Origin: Methanobacteriota archaeon | Lineage (GTDB): Archaea > Halobacteriota > Bog-38 > Methanoflorentales > Methanoflorentaceae | Assembly (NCBI GenBank): GCA_028679495.1 | Contig: JAJRBK010000183.1 | Coordinates: forward strand, 1-12,764 | DNA: 12,764 nt | Direction: 5' to 3' | Shown: positions 6,501 through 12,764 of the stretch, piece by piece | Layout of the letters: the number at the start of each line of letters is the position of its first letter | How positions within the stretch are numbered: position 1 is the first letter of the stretch | Program-made: the position numbers and the translations under genes | The notes under the pieces: generated by a model | Seen by the model: the letters and a program-made list of their open reading frames with translations, nothing else | What the model was told of the DNA's origin: nothing | Databases searched by the model: none

Positions 6501-6934
6501 ATGAACGCGGAAGTCTCTCGCCTCGTCAAGAAATTTGGCGATTTCATCGCGATCAATGATATTAGCTTTTCGATCGGCGTTGGGGATGCCAATCTGCTTT
6601 TCACGGGCCGTGAGAATATCGTATACCGTCAAAACGTGATCCGGGCTCTGAAAATGCTTCGGGAGGAGCTAACTGCCAGCGAGTTCCTGTCGTGCCTCTT
6701 CCAGTCCGCGCCGCGATTTGAGGAGATGCCGGTGCTTATCGACGTGGTTGAAGCGCTCGGTCTTATTGGCGCCGCTGCGTTTTTCGGAGGCAAGGAGCGC
6801 CGGTCGCGCAGATAGGATTTTCGGGGACAGAGCAGGCTGTTAGCCTGCTGAGGCTCATTATAGACTCGCCCGATATGTACTGGGAGGTCAAAGCAAGCAC
6901 TCGACAGGCCCTGGAATTGATGCAGAATCTCTAA
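6501..6934 (+). pseudogene. Chimeric remnant: ABC-ATPase N-terminus plus HEAT-like helices
   Basis: The open frame from ATG 6501 starts RLVKKFGDFIAINDISFSI, the first strands of an ABC ATPase. It then jumps to FTGRENIVY, which resembles the segment after the Q-loop (compare LTARENL in the ATPase at 11902). Walker A, signature and Walker B are all missing. The rest (ALKMLREELTASEFLSCLF, VLIDVVEALGLIGAAAFFGG) looks like paired helices of a HEAT-like repeat. That frame ends in basic residues at 6815. Shifting frame near 6797 continues AQIGFSGTEQAVSLLRLI, then DSPDMYWEVKASTRQALELM, to TAA 6932-6934. So at least one deletion fused unrelated pieces and one frameshift followed. Bases 6521-6544 are identical to 11931-11954, pointing to a lost paralogue of the downstream ATPase. 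Confidence 0.55.
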
Positions 6935-7132
6935 CGTGCACCACTCGTGCGCCAGCTAGGAGTTGCATTCGACCATAATGGAAGTAAGGACTTCTTAGCG
7001 AGGTAGTGTGCAACTGAACGTGTCTCAGCTCAGGCGTTTTTTGTGCAGCCGCGGAAACTGTAGCTTTTTTCGGACATTCCTGAACTTAGACCAAAGCTGA
7101 TTGCAAGAAGCAGCTAGATATTGTAAAAGAGC

Positions 7133-7858
7133 TTAGCTCGCCTCGGGTGATTTTGCCTTCTGCTGTGCCACAAACTCGATCACCACATCAACAAACCGTA
7201 CTTGCTGCAAAAACAAAAAATGATGACCACCGCTAAACAGATTATCTCAGAGCCTCGTATGCAAGCGTGCATTTCCTCTGCCAGCTTGAACGGAGCGATC
7301 CTATCGTTCGTCTCGTGCAGGATGAGAGTCGGCACGCGTATCTCTCGCAGCCTGTCGGTGGCGCCGTAGTAGCGCCACGCGTCACGTTGACGCATGACCG
7401 CGTAATACGGCTGTGGGTACCGTTTACCTAATGTCCGCACAACCGTCAATCTGAGGTACACGCTGAGCAAGCGGCGTGGCCACGTCATCTGAGTCTGCGA
7501 GGCGAATGTAGAGACGAGGATAAAGCTTCTGACGAGTTCCGGATATCGCAGCGCTAGATCTAATGCAATGCGTCCGCCTAGAGAGACGCTGAGGACGTGC
7601 GCGTGTGTATGCCGAGGGCTTTGAGGAGCCCCGCGGTGTCATTAGCCATCATTTCTATGGAATACGGAATATCCGGTTTATCGGTTCGCCCCGCATCGCG
7701 GTTGTCGAACACGATCACCTGATAGCGACGCGACAGCTCTTCGACTACGTGCTCAAACGCAGTGAGATCTATCGCAAGCCCGCCGATGAGGACAAGTGGC
7801 TCACCTTGGCCGTGAATCTCGTAGTATATGTGTATCCCGTTGGTTCAACCGTCGGCAT
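7133..7858 (-). pseudogene. Alpha/beta-hydrolase, broken by at least three frameshifts
   Basis: Read from ATG 7858 on the minus strand, the pieces assemble into a complete hydrolase of about 240 residues, the usual size. They are MPTVE, a shift near 7840-7848, then NGIHIYYEIHGQGEPLVLIG, VIVFDNRDAGRTDKPD and NDTAGLLKALGIH. A shift near 7600-7612 leads to HVLSVSLGGRIALDLALRYP, PTLILHETNDRIAP, and a shift near 7240-7258 leads to SGGHHFLFLQQVRFVDVVIE, with a stop at 7133. The nucleophile Ser (codon 7582-7584) is in SVSLG where G-x-S-x-G is usual, so the first Gly is also lost. The acid Asp (TNDRI) and the His (GGHHF) are still readable. The longest open piece is 7180-7488. It is decayed but recent, since all motifs can be read. 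The substrate is unknown. Confidence 0.85.
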
Positions 7859-7971
7859 TAACTCTCCCAGCACGATCCTTGTTGCACCAGCCGCTAGGGC
7901 ATGGGTCTGCAAGAGCATTTGCCCAGAGTGTCCTGCCTTCGCCAGCGCGCAAGAGGGTATAGGCTCTCGAG

Positions 7972-7985
7972 CGTTAAATATAACG
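7972..7985. promoter_or_regulatory. AT-rich palindrome between divergent genes
   Basis: CGTTA-AATA-TAACG is a perfect 5-bp inverted repeat around an AT core, roughly midway between the hydrolase pseudogene start (7858, minus) and the ABC ATPase start (8092, plus). It could be a shared operator or a TATA element. The distance of more than 100 nt to either start makes it the weaker promoter candidate. Confidence 0.3.
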
Positions 7986-8054
7986 TACTTCCATCGGGCC
8001 GTCGGGCCAAATGCACGCGCCACCCGTCGTTTTCCGGAAAGTGCGAGCACGAAG

Positions 8055-8063
8055 TTCAAATAG
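8055..8063 (+). promoter_or_regulatory. TATA-like box of the ABC exporter operon
   Basis: TTCAAATAG ends 28 nt before the ATG at 8092. This matches the spacing and the AAATAG core seen before 2043 and 4033. No Shine-Dalgarno precedes the ATG. It supports 8092 rather than 8011 as the start. Confidence 0.5.
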
Positions 8064-8091
8064 TTGTTTCAAGAATCCTCATGATGACGAC

Positions 8092-9048
8092 ATGCAGGCC
8101 ATTGAAGTCTCTCATCTGATCAAGCGGTTCGGGACCCTCACCGCCGTCAACGACATCACCTTCTCGGTAGCGGCCGGAGAGACCTTCGGATTCTTAGGCC
8201 CGAACGGCGCCGGCAAGACGACTACGATCCGTATACTCACCGGGATCTCGCCTCCGAACTCGGGGCAGGCGACCATCTTCGGCCACGACATCATGCGCGA
8301 GACCGTCGCCGCGCGGCAGTCCATGGGTATCGTCTCCGAGACCTCGAACGTATACACGGACCTGACCGGCTGGCAGAACATGATGCTCGCCGCGCAGCTC
8401 TATCGCATCGGGAGAAGTGAGCGTGAAAAGAATGCGAGCGAGCTTCTGAAGCGCTTTGAACTGTATGAACGGCGCAATGACAAAGTGCACGGTTTCTCCA
8501 AGGGGATGAAGCGGCGGCTGACCATCGCCATGGGTCTGGTCAACAGCCCGCGCCTGCTCTTCCTGGATGAGCCCACCTCCGGGCTGGACGTGGAGAGCAA
8601 CCTCATTATCCGCCAGATGATAAGCGACCTGATCACCGGTGGGGTCACTGTGTTCCTGACCACGCACAACATCGAGGAGGCGAACATCCTGTGCGACCGG
8701 GTGGCGATCATCGACAAGGGAGTCATCGCGGCAATCGATGCGCCTGAGCAGCTGAAAAAGACGATTCAGAGCGTCCAGTCAATCGAGGTCGCATTTTTGG
8801 ACGGCACCTCGCCGACGCGGCTTGACGAGCTGCGCGCGCTCCCGATGGTGAACGACGCGCGCAAGGAGGGCGACAAGTTCAAGCTTTTCACCGAGGATCC
8901 CTCGCAGGTCATCGACGCCGTGATGGCCTACGCGCACGATCACCATACGCGGGTAATCAGCATCACGACGCTCGGTCCGAGCCTCGAAGACGTCTTTGTG
9001 AGGCTGACGGGGCTGCAGCGAGGTGGAGGGATAAGTGCCATCGATTAG
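8092..9048 (+). CDS. ABC-2 type exporter, ATP-binding subunit
   Basis: A 318-residue ATPase of the drug/daunorubicin-export type. Walker A is GPNGAGKT (36-43), the signature is FSKGMKRR (135-142), Walker B is LLFLDEP (155-161), and the H-loop His is H192. The signature has SKGM in place of the usual SGGQ, as is common in this exporter class. After about residue 215 comes the C-terminal regulatory extension typical of the family (ITTLGPSLEDVFVRLTG). The open frame extends 27 codons further upstream to 8011, but that extension is not ABC-like. The conserved start MQAIEVSHLIKRFG and the upstream box support ATG 8092. The gene overlaps the permease start by 14 nt, so the two are co-translated. 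The cargo (lipid, antibiotic, metal or peptide) is unknown. Confidence 0.93.
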   Translation: MQAIEVSHLIKRFGTLTAVNDITFSVAAGETFGFLGPNGAGKTTTIRILTGISPPNSGQATIFGHDIMRETVAARQSMGIVSETSNVYTDLTGWQNMMLAAQLYRIGRSEREKNASELLKRFELYERRNDKVHGFSKGMKRRLTIAMGLVNSPRLLFLDEPTSGLDVESNLIIRQMISDLITGGVTVFLTTHNIEEANILCDRVAIIDKGVIAAIDAPEQLKKTIQSVQSIEVAFLDGTSPTRLDELRALPMVNDARKEGDKFKLFTEDPSQVIDAVMAYAHDHHTRVISITTLGPSLEDVFVRLTGLQRGGGISAID

Positions 9049-9802
9049 CCTCGCAGGGATCGAGGACCGTCTGTCTCGCGAGCTCGTCGCCGCGTGGGCG
9101 ATCGCGAAAAAGGACGTTCTCATCTACTACCTCAGGCCCGGCGTCATCGTCGGGGGGGTGCTCTTCCCGCTTTTCATGTTCCTCGCCTTTTCGGCGGGGA
9201 AACTCGCGACCCCCGTGCAGCTGGTACCTGGCCTCATCGGGATCACGACGCTGTTCTCCGCGTCATCGATAGAGCCGGTGTCAGTGCCGATCGAACGGAG
9301 GACGGAGACGTTTGACCGGCTGCTGGCCGCGCCGATCTCTCTAAACGCGCTCGTATTGGGCGAGAGCATCAGCGGTCTCGTCTACAGCGTGCTTATCGCG
9401 GCCGTGGTGTTTATCGCCGCCCTGGCCGTCCTGATGACGCCGATTGCGAACATATTCCTCATCGTGTTTGGGATCCTCTTCAGCTCAATGTGCTTTGCGA
9501 CCTTAGGGACCCTTTTCGCCGCGTATCCGACAGAGAATCCGGGCGATATCATCTCGATGGTGAACGTTGTCAGGTTTCCCCTCATTTTCATATCCGGCGT
9601 CTTCATCCCGATCGCGGTACTGCCCTCCTTCGGGCAGATGATCGCTTACATCTCACCGCTCACGTACGCGAACGACCTCATCCAGGGCGGATACAGCGGC
9701 AAAATGACGTTCCACCCAATTTTTGACGTCGGAATGCTCATCGTGTTCATCTTGATCTTCCAGGTGATTGCAAATTACCTGTACAAGCGATTCAACGACT
9801 GA
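9035..9802 (+). CDS. ABC-2 type exporter, permease subunit
   Basis: A 255-residue membrane subunit that pairs with the ATPase at 8092. About six hydrophobic segments are visible, near residues 33-53, 62-80, 107-130, 136-160, 175-200 and 228-248. Family motifs are PIERRTETFDRLLAAPIS, the cytoplasmic coupling region after TM2, and YISPLTYANDLIQGG before the last segment. The start is GTG 9035, inside the end of the ATPase gene. GGAGGG (9025-9030) is a good Shine-Dalgarno 4 nt before it. Six segments of this length match one half of a homodimeric channel. No substrate can be inferred. The frame is intact, unlike many neighbours, so the exporter is probably functional. Confidence 0.92.
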   Translation: MPSISLAGIEDRLSRELVAAWAIAKKDVLIYYLRPGVIVGGVLFPLFMFLAFSAGKLATPVQLVPGLIGITTLFSASSIEPVSVPIERRTETFDRLLAAPISLNALVLGESISGLVYSVLIAAVVFIAALAVLMTPIANIFLIVFGILFSSMCFATLGTLFAAYPTENPGDIISMVNVVRFPLIFISGVFIPIAVLPSFGQMIAYISPLTYANDLIQGGYSGKMTFHPIFDVGMLIVFILIFQVIANYLYKRFND

Positions 9803-9945
9803 GAGCGCTCGGCGCCAAGACCAAGACGAGCCCTCGAAGAGCTTATCATTGAGTAATGCCGGCCAACTCGTTATTATTTGCGTAAGGATCGGACCGCGCA
9901 CGGAAAGGATGAAAGCAACGCCGAATTAAAGGTGCAAGAACTATG

Positions 9946-9952
9946 TATAAAG
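9946..9952 (+). promoter_or_regulatory. TATA box of the small acidic protein gene
   Basis: TATAAAG ends 26 nt before ATG 9979. No Shine-Dalgarno is present, so a leaderless transcript is likely. Confidence 0.6.
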
Positions 9953-9978
9953 CGGTAACACATCATTAAATTGAGCAC

Positions 9979-10248
9979 ATGGAAAACAATACACACGAAC
10001 ACGACGAAGCCTGTCCTGCAAACGACAACGAGCGTAAGGCATACATACACAAGCTCATTCTCGCAATCGAGGCCTACGACACGCCACAGGTCGAAGCGCT
10101 CTTGCAGTGTGAGATGCCTCCCAAGTGGCATGACTTGGCGATAAGCATAGCAGTACCGTATCTTGAGGGAACTCCCTTAGATGATCCGTTCTACCGTCTG
10201 TGCCTCGATGCAAATAAAGAACTCGCACAGCAGGACGCGGATGAATAG
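9979..10248 (+). CDS. Small acidic hypothetical protein
   Basis: An 89-residue soluble protein that I do not recognise. The first 17 residues are polar and rich in His, Asp and Glu (NNTHEHDEACPANDNE). The rest looks helical, with KAYIHKLILAIEAYDTPQVEALLQ followed by KWHDLAISIAVPYLEG. No signal peptide or membrane segment is present. A well-placed TATA box and a clean frame ending in two acidic residues support a real gene. Two ORFs on the opposite strand across this region lack a promoter or motif and look like shadows. It stands alone: the exporter ends 176 nt upstream, and T-rich tracts (about 10340-10362) follow its stop and may terminate it. Confidence 0.7.
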   Translation: MENNTHEHDEACPANDNERKAYIHKLILAIEAYDTPQVEALLQCEMPPKWHDLAISIAVPYLEGTPLDDPFYRLCLDANKELAQQDADE

Positions 10249-10441
10249 AAGCAGTTAGTTGCCCTCGTACAGTCTGATCACACCAGGCACCATCATACCA
10301 AGCGCATCGCAAATCATCTCCGCTGTTGATAGCTCGTTTGATTTTTCTGTCCTATTTTACTCGTCCCCATAAGAGCGATGATTCTACGGAAGCTTGTCAT
10401 CAAATCTGATTCTACGCTGGCACAACCAAGCGGCTAGCTTT

Positions 10442-10707
10442 ATGAACTATGTCAAAAAACACCAAAAAATGAAACGCCTCATCATCATGCTTGTGGGTGT
10501 AATGATAGTAGCGATAGCAGGCATTACTGAGTGCACGCAAATACTGCACCATCAAGCTCAAGCCCTGCCCCCTCCTCTGTGACTGTTCCAAGCGCTCAAG
10601 CCAACAACATCCCATCTTCCGTCCCGATGAGCATCAACGGGCACGATTACACGTATATCACAATCTCAATGATCGGTCCACTTGCAATCTATGCCACCCG
10701 GACATGA
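10442..10707 (+). pseudogene. Small exported or membrane-anchored protein, frameshifted
   Basis: ATG 10442 (or ATG 10469, MKRLIIM) starts a short basic stretch followed by one hydrophobic segment (LIIMLVGVMIVAIAGI), a signal peptide or membrane anchor. The frame ends early at TGA 10580-10582. A one-base insertion in the C5 run at 10568-10572 would let it continue through SSVTVPSAQANNIPSSVPMS and INGHDYTYITISMIGPLAIY to TGA 10705-10707, about 88 residues in all. The Ser/Pro/Asn-rich linker then reads as an extracellular spacer. I do not recognise the family. Because the lesion sits in a homopolymer, a sequencing or assembly error is quite possible and the gene may be intact. Confidence 0.5.
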
Positions 10708-10726
10708 AGTGAGAAACCGCCTCACT
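10708..10726. terminator. Hairpin between convergent genes
   Basis: AGTGAG and CTCACT form a perfect 6-bp stem with a 7-nt loop. It lies between the ends of two convergent genes (10707 and 10734), where a bidirectional 3' structure is expected. There is no T-run. Confidence 0.4.
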
Positions 10727-10733
10727 CCGGCTA

Positions 10734-11042
10734 CTACATCTCACACTCGGAGGCGCCCTCTTTTCTCACCCTTCTCATAAAGCGCTCTGGAAGGCACTTT
10801 CGTAGCTCCAGTGGAGGACGAGGTGAAGCGCGACAAGCGCGACGAACAACAGCCCGAGGTAGGTATTGGCGTCAAGCCACGTGCGCCGGGTAATTCCCAG
10901 AAACTCCTCGGAAAATCCTGTTCCCAGAACACGGAGAGCTCCAAAGCCTGGCAAATAAAGCCAAATAATAACGCCCATAATCGCGGCAACGAGGAAGGGA
11001 AAAAATGCAATCGTGTCGACGATCGCGTTTAGTGTCGATCAT
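10734..11042 (-). pseudogene. DUF4405-like membrane protein, two frameshifts
   Basis: The minus strand encodes a small two- or three-helix membrane protein. NAIVDTIAFFPFLVAAIMGV, then GFSEEFLGITRRTWLDANTY and LGLLFVALVALHLVLHWSY, match DUF4405, a cytochrome b-like heme-associated fold. The conserved His residues in LHLVLHW are candidate heme ligands. The frame from the conserved start region has no initiator. ATG 11042 (MIDTKR) is in another frame, so an indel lies near 11031-11036. After HWSYE the frame stops at 10775, but shifting one base gives KCLPERFMRRVRKEGASECE, the typical KCLP tail, ending at TAG 10734. The gene lies 31 nt downstream of the PII-like gene on the same strand and was probably in its operon. 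It may act in membrane redox chemistry; this is inference from the family. Confidence 0.75.
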
Positions 11043-11067
11043 CTCATAGATGCTCCGTGTAGGTTAG

Positions 11068-11082
11068 GCCCCTTTACGGGGC
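11068..11082 (-). repeat. Small GC hairpin at the end of the PII-like gene
   Basis: GCCCC and GGGGC form a perfect 5-bp stem with a 5-nt loop that contains the stop codon of the PII-like gene. It could slow or end transcription before the DUF4405 gene, or stabilise the upstream message. Confidence 0.35.
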
Positions 11083-11403
11083 TGTAACGCGAATGGCATC
11101 GACGGGAAGCCTCATGATCGTATGGCGCCTTCCCGCAAGCTTTTCGGTCAGCGCCTGCATCATCGCCTCAGCGCGGTCTTCATTCACCACGGCGTTGACC
11201 TGTATCGCCCGCTCGGTGTTATCCCTGATCGCTTCAATTGCCATCTCAGGCTCCTCTTTGATGATAAAGCCCGACCAGTTCTGCGGTGACACGCCCCAGT
11301 ACTCGACGCAGTAAAAGCCGGTCACCCCCTCTTCGGTCAAGATGTTGATCGTTTTGCCGAGGGTTTCGTAGTCCACAAAAATATTCAAAAGTACCTTAGC
11401 CAT
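11074..11403 (-). CDS. PII-homologue small regulatory protein (MTH1110/MJ1244 type)
   Basis: A 109-residue protein with the alternating strand-helix pattern of the ferredoxin-like PII fold: KVLLNIFVDYETLGKTINIL, EEGVTGFYCVEYWG, a loop, then QVNAVVNEDRAEAMMQALTE and HTIMRLPVDAIRV. It matches my memory of an archaeal family described as homologous to nitrogen regulatory protein PII but without the canonical T-loop uridylylation Tyr site, and with unknown ligand. SPQNWSGFIIKEEPEMAIEA is its characteristic centre. It is cytosolic and likely trimeric by analogy. The start is ATG 11403 with GGAG about 10 nt upstream and a good TATA box (11451-11460). It probably heads an operon with the broken DUF4405 gene. 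No ammonium transporter or glutamine synthetase is nearby, so a nitrogen role is not supported here. Confidence 0.72.
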   Translation of the reverse strand: MAKVLLNIFVDYETLGKTINILTEEGVTGFYCVEYWGVSPQNWSGFIIKEEPEMAIEAIRDNTERAIQVNAVVNEDRAEAMMQALTEKLAGRRHTIMRLPVDAIRVTAP

Positions 11404-11450
11404 GATCTCACGCTCCTGTAATATCTCGTGAGCGTGTATGTACGGCTCTG

Positions 11451-11460
11451 CTTATATACT
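11451..11460 (-). promoter_or_regulatory. BRE/TATA promoter of the PII-like gene
   Basis: On the minus strand the sequence reads GTAGGAAGTATATAAG, a purine-rich BRE followed by a strong TATA box. A transcript starting about 25 nt downstream would have a leader of roughly 25 nt that includes the GGAG Shine-Dalgarno. Confidence 0.65.
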
Positions 11461-11487
11461 TCCTACACCGATGAGCTTATGACTTAC

Positions 11488-11541
11488 ATATATTACTATA
11501 TACCATTAGTAGGATAATAACAGTAAGTAAGATTAGTAGGA
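11488..11541 (+). promoter_or_regulatory. TATA region and direct repeat upstream of the second AbrB gene
   Basis: ATATATTACTATATACC (about 11487-11503) holds overlapping TATA boxes. ATTAGTAGGA occurs twice, at 11505-11514 and 11532-11541, 27 bp apart centre to centre. Both copies lie between the TATA box and the start codon, where a bound repressor would block transcription. TTAGGTGAAATC supplies a Shine-Dalgarno just before ATG 11567. AbrB autoregulation is a reasonable guess. Confidence 0.5.
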
Positions 11542-11566
11542 AAAGTAATATTTTTTAGGTGAAATC

Positions 11567-11851
11567 ATGACACATCCCGCGTTTGATAAAATGAAGTACT
11601 ACGGCGATTCTGTTATCGGCGAGAAGGGGCAGATCGTCATCCCGGCCGAATTGCGAAAAAAGTTCGGCATTGAGACGGGCGACCGGTTTCTCGTGATGGC
11701 GGGTGAGAAGATGGGTGCGTGGGGGCTTATGCTGGTAAAAGCCGACGTGCTCTCACGGATCGTCGAGGACGTCTTCGGCGGAAGGCTCGAAGAGGTTCTT
11801 GCCAGAAGCAGAGCAGAGGAGACACGTCCGTCCGAAGCGTTGCAGGAATAG
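11567..11851 (+). CDS. SpoVT/AbrB family transcriptional regulator
   Basis: A 94-residue DNA-binding protein. The swapped-hairpin core is GEKGQIVIPAELRKKFGIET (18-37) followed by GDRFLVMA. It then has a C-terminal LVKADVLSRIVEDVFGGRLE helix like that of the regulator at 4033 and an extra charged tail of about 20 residues. Unlike that protein it has no cysteines, so it would not sense metal by thiols. It lies 50 nt upstream of an ABC ATPase on the same strand, which makes that transporter its likely target. AGGTGA ends 5 nt before the ATG and supports the start. It was found divergent from the PII-like gene, sharing a 163-nt control region. Confidence 0.88.
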   Translation: MTHPAFDKMKYYGDSVIGEKGQIVIPAELRKKFGIETGDRFLVMAGEKMGAWGLMLVKADVLSRIVEDVFGGRLEEVLARSRAEETRPSEALQE

Positions 11852-11901
11852 CAGCACAGCAGTCTGAATCGGATGCTAACGCAGTGAGTGAGTACAATAC
11901 C

Positions 11902-12764
11902 ATGGACGATATTGCTATTAAAGCACAAGACCTCGTCAAGAAATTTGGCGATTTTACTGCCGTCGATCATATCTCCTTTGACGTGAAAAAGGGGGAGCTC
12001 TTCGGTTTTCTGGGGCCAAACGGCGCGGGTAAAACGACCACGATCCGTATGTTGTGCACGTTAAGCAAGCCGACCGAAGGGACAGGCACGGTCGCCGGCT
12101 TTGACATCGTAAAGGAGGACGACCGGGTGCGCGAGCACATCGGCCTTGTCTCTGAGAAGATGATTATGTACGACCGGCTCACGGCACGCGAGAACTTGCG
12201 ACTGTTTGGCGAGCTCTATAACCTTCCGCGCGCTAAGCTCAATGAGCGCACCGACGAGATGCTCCGCCTTGTCCATATGGAGAAGTGGGCTGATCACCAG
12301 ATCGGCACGTTCTCAACGGGAATGAAGCAGCGGATCAACGTCATCCGCGCGTTGCTCAATGAACCGGAGATCCTCTTCCTTGACGAGCCGACGCTCGGCC
12401 TCGACCCGCAGTCCACGAGCGAGATCCGTGACTTCATCCGCAGCATCAACACAGACCACGGGACGACGATCATCCTCACAACGCATGCGATGTTTGAGGC
12501 AGACGTGCTGTGCGACCGGATCGGCATCATCGATCGCGGGACTATCGTGGCGCTCGACACACCAGCAAATCTCAAAAAGATGGTCAACGGAGCTGACACG
12601 AGCGTGGTGGAGCTTGACATACCAAACTTAAACAAGGACGTTGTGGCACGTATCGAGTCGCTGCCGTGCGCACAGAGGGTCGTTATCGAAGACGACACAC
12701 ACCTCAAGGTTCACGCATCGGGCGAGGACGCGTGTGGAGACGTTCTTGACGCGGTACGCACGAG
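11902..12764 (+). CDS. ABC transporter ATP-binding subunit, 3' end outside the window
   Basis: The frame is open for 287 codons to the window edge. Walker A is GPNGAGKT (38-45), the signature is FSTGMKQR (137-144), Walker B is ILFLDEP (157-163), and the H-loop His is H195. The sequence GLDPQS after Walker B is the D-loop. It is the same export-type class as the ATPase at 8092 but clearly diverged. The C-terminal extension has begun (VVELDIPNLN), and a permease is expected next. GTG 11884 is in frame and could start the protein six codons earlier; ATG 11902 is chosen because the conserved part begins just after it. No Shine-Dalgarno is clear, so translation may depend on the AbrB gene 50 nt upstream. 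Confidence 0.92.
   Translation, partial: MDDIAIKAQDLVKKFGDFTAVDHISFDVKKGELFGFLGPNGAGKTTTIRMLCTLSKPTEGTGTVAGFDIVKEDDRVREHIGLVSEKMIMYDRLTARENLRLFGELYNLPRAKLNERTDEMLRLVHMEKWADHQIGTFSTGMKQRINVIRALLNEPEILFLDEPTLGLDPQSTSEIRDFIRSINTDHGTTIILTTHAMFEADVLCDRIGIIDRGTIVALDTPANLKKMVNGADTSVVELDIPNLNKDVVARIESLPCAQRVVIEDDTHLKVHASGEDACGDVLDAVRT

Noticed and set aside
7842..7850. GGTTCAACC, a T-loop-like sequence suggesting a tRNA
   Set aside because: No acceptor, D or anticodon arms fit around it; it lies within the alpha/beta-hydrolase start. No tRNA or rRNA was found in the window.
8194..8667. 157-residue minus-strand ORF opposite the ABC ATPase
   Set aside because: It lies entirely within a well-supported ATPase gene and is a codon-bias shadow; the same holds for other antisense ORFs over ArsM and the permease.
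1..12764. CRISPR array, insertion sequence or integrase
   Set aside because: No regularly spaced repeats, transposase or recombinase reading frames, or terminal inverted repeats were seen.

Overview
This window looks archaeal, most likely a methanogen or methanogen-related euryarchaeon. Four genes have TATA-like boxes ending 26-29 nt before the start codon and no Shine-Dalgarno sequence, which is leaderless geometry. Genes inside operons have Shine-Dalgarno sites instead. The families also fit: a DUF1638 protein, a small PII-homologue of the archaeal MTH1110/MJ1244 type, two SpoVT/AbrB swapped-hairpin regulators, DUF998 and DUF4405 membrane proteins, and drug-efflux-type ABC ATPases. The species cannot be named from sequence alone.

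Layout. Positions 1-671 hold no convincing gene, only a strong 44-nt hairpin. A DUF998 membrane protein (minus strand, 672-1339) carries one frameshift. A small zinc-ribbon-like ORF (1503-1712) is followed by an intact radical SAM protein (2043-3185). Twenty nt later lies a badly decayed SAM-dependent methyltransferase (3206 to about 3758). The arsenic module follows: a cysteine-rich AbrB regulator (4033-4296), arsenite methyltransferase ArsM (4309-5142), and the last 56 codons of an ACR3-type arsenite efflux permease (5143-5313) joined directly behind ArsM. The DUF1638 gene (5310-6125) overlaps the end of that remnant. Positions 6126-7132 are mostly debris: a hydrophobic fragment without a start, then a chimera of ABC-ATPase pieces and a helical, HEAT-like segment. 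An alpha/beta-hydrolase pseudogene (minus, 7133-7858) has at least three frameshifts.

The right half is healthier. It has an ABC exporter (ATPase 8092-9048, permease 9035-9802) and a small acidic protein (9979-10248). A frameshifted exported peptide (10442-10707) converges on a frameshifted DUF4405 membrane protein (minus, 10734-11042), and the PII-like gene (minus, 11074-11403) lies upstream of the latter. A divergent promoter region separates PII from a second AbrB regulator (11567-11851). That regulator leads into another ABC ATPase (11902 onward), which runs off the window.

How the parts work together. The first AbrB protein probably controls arsenite methylation and may sense metal(loid) through its cysteines. 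A perfect inverted repeat lies across its own start codon. The second AbrB/ABC pair has the same logic: a regulator directly upstream of a transport gene.

The most striking feature is gene decay. About seven genes are broken by frameshifts, stops or truncation, while five conserved genes between them are intact. Most lesions were found by reading family motifs across frames, so their exact positions are approximate. Two of the frameshifts fall in short homopolymer runs and could be sequencing or assembly errors.
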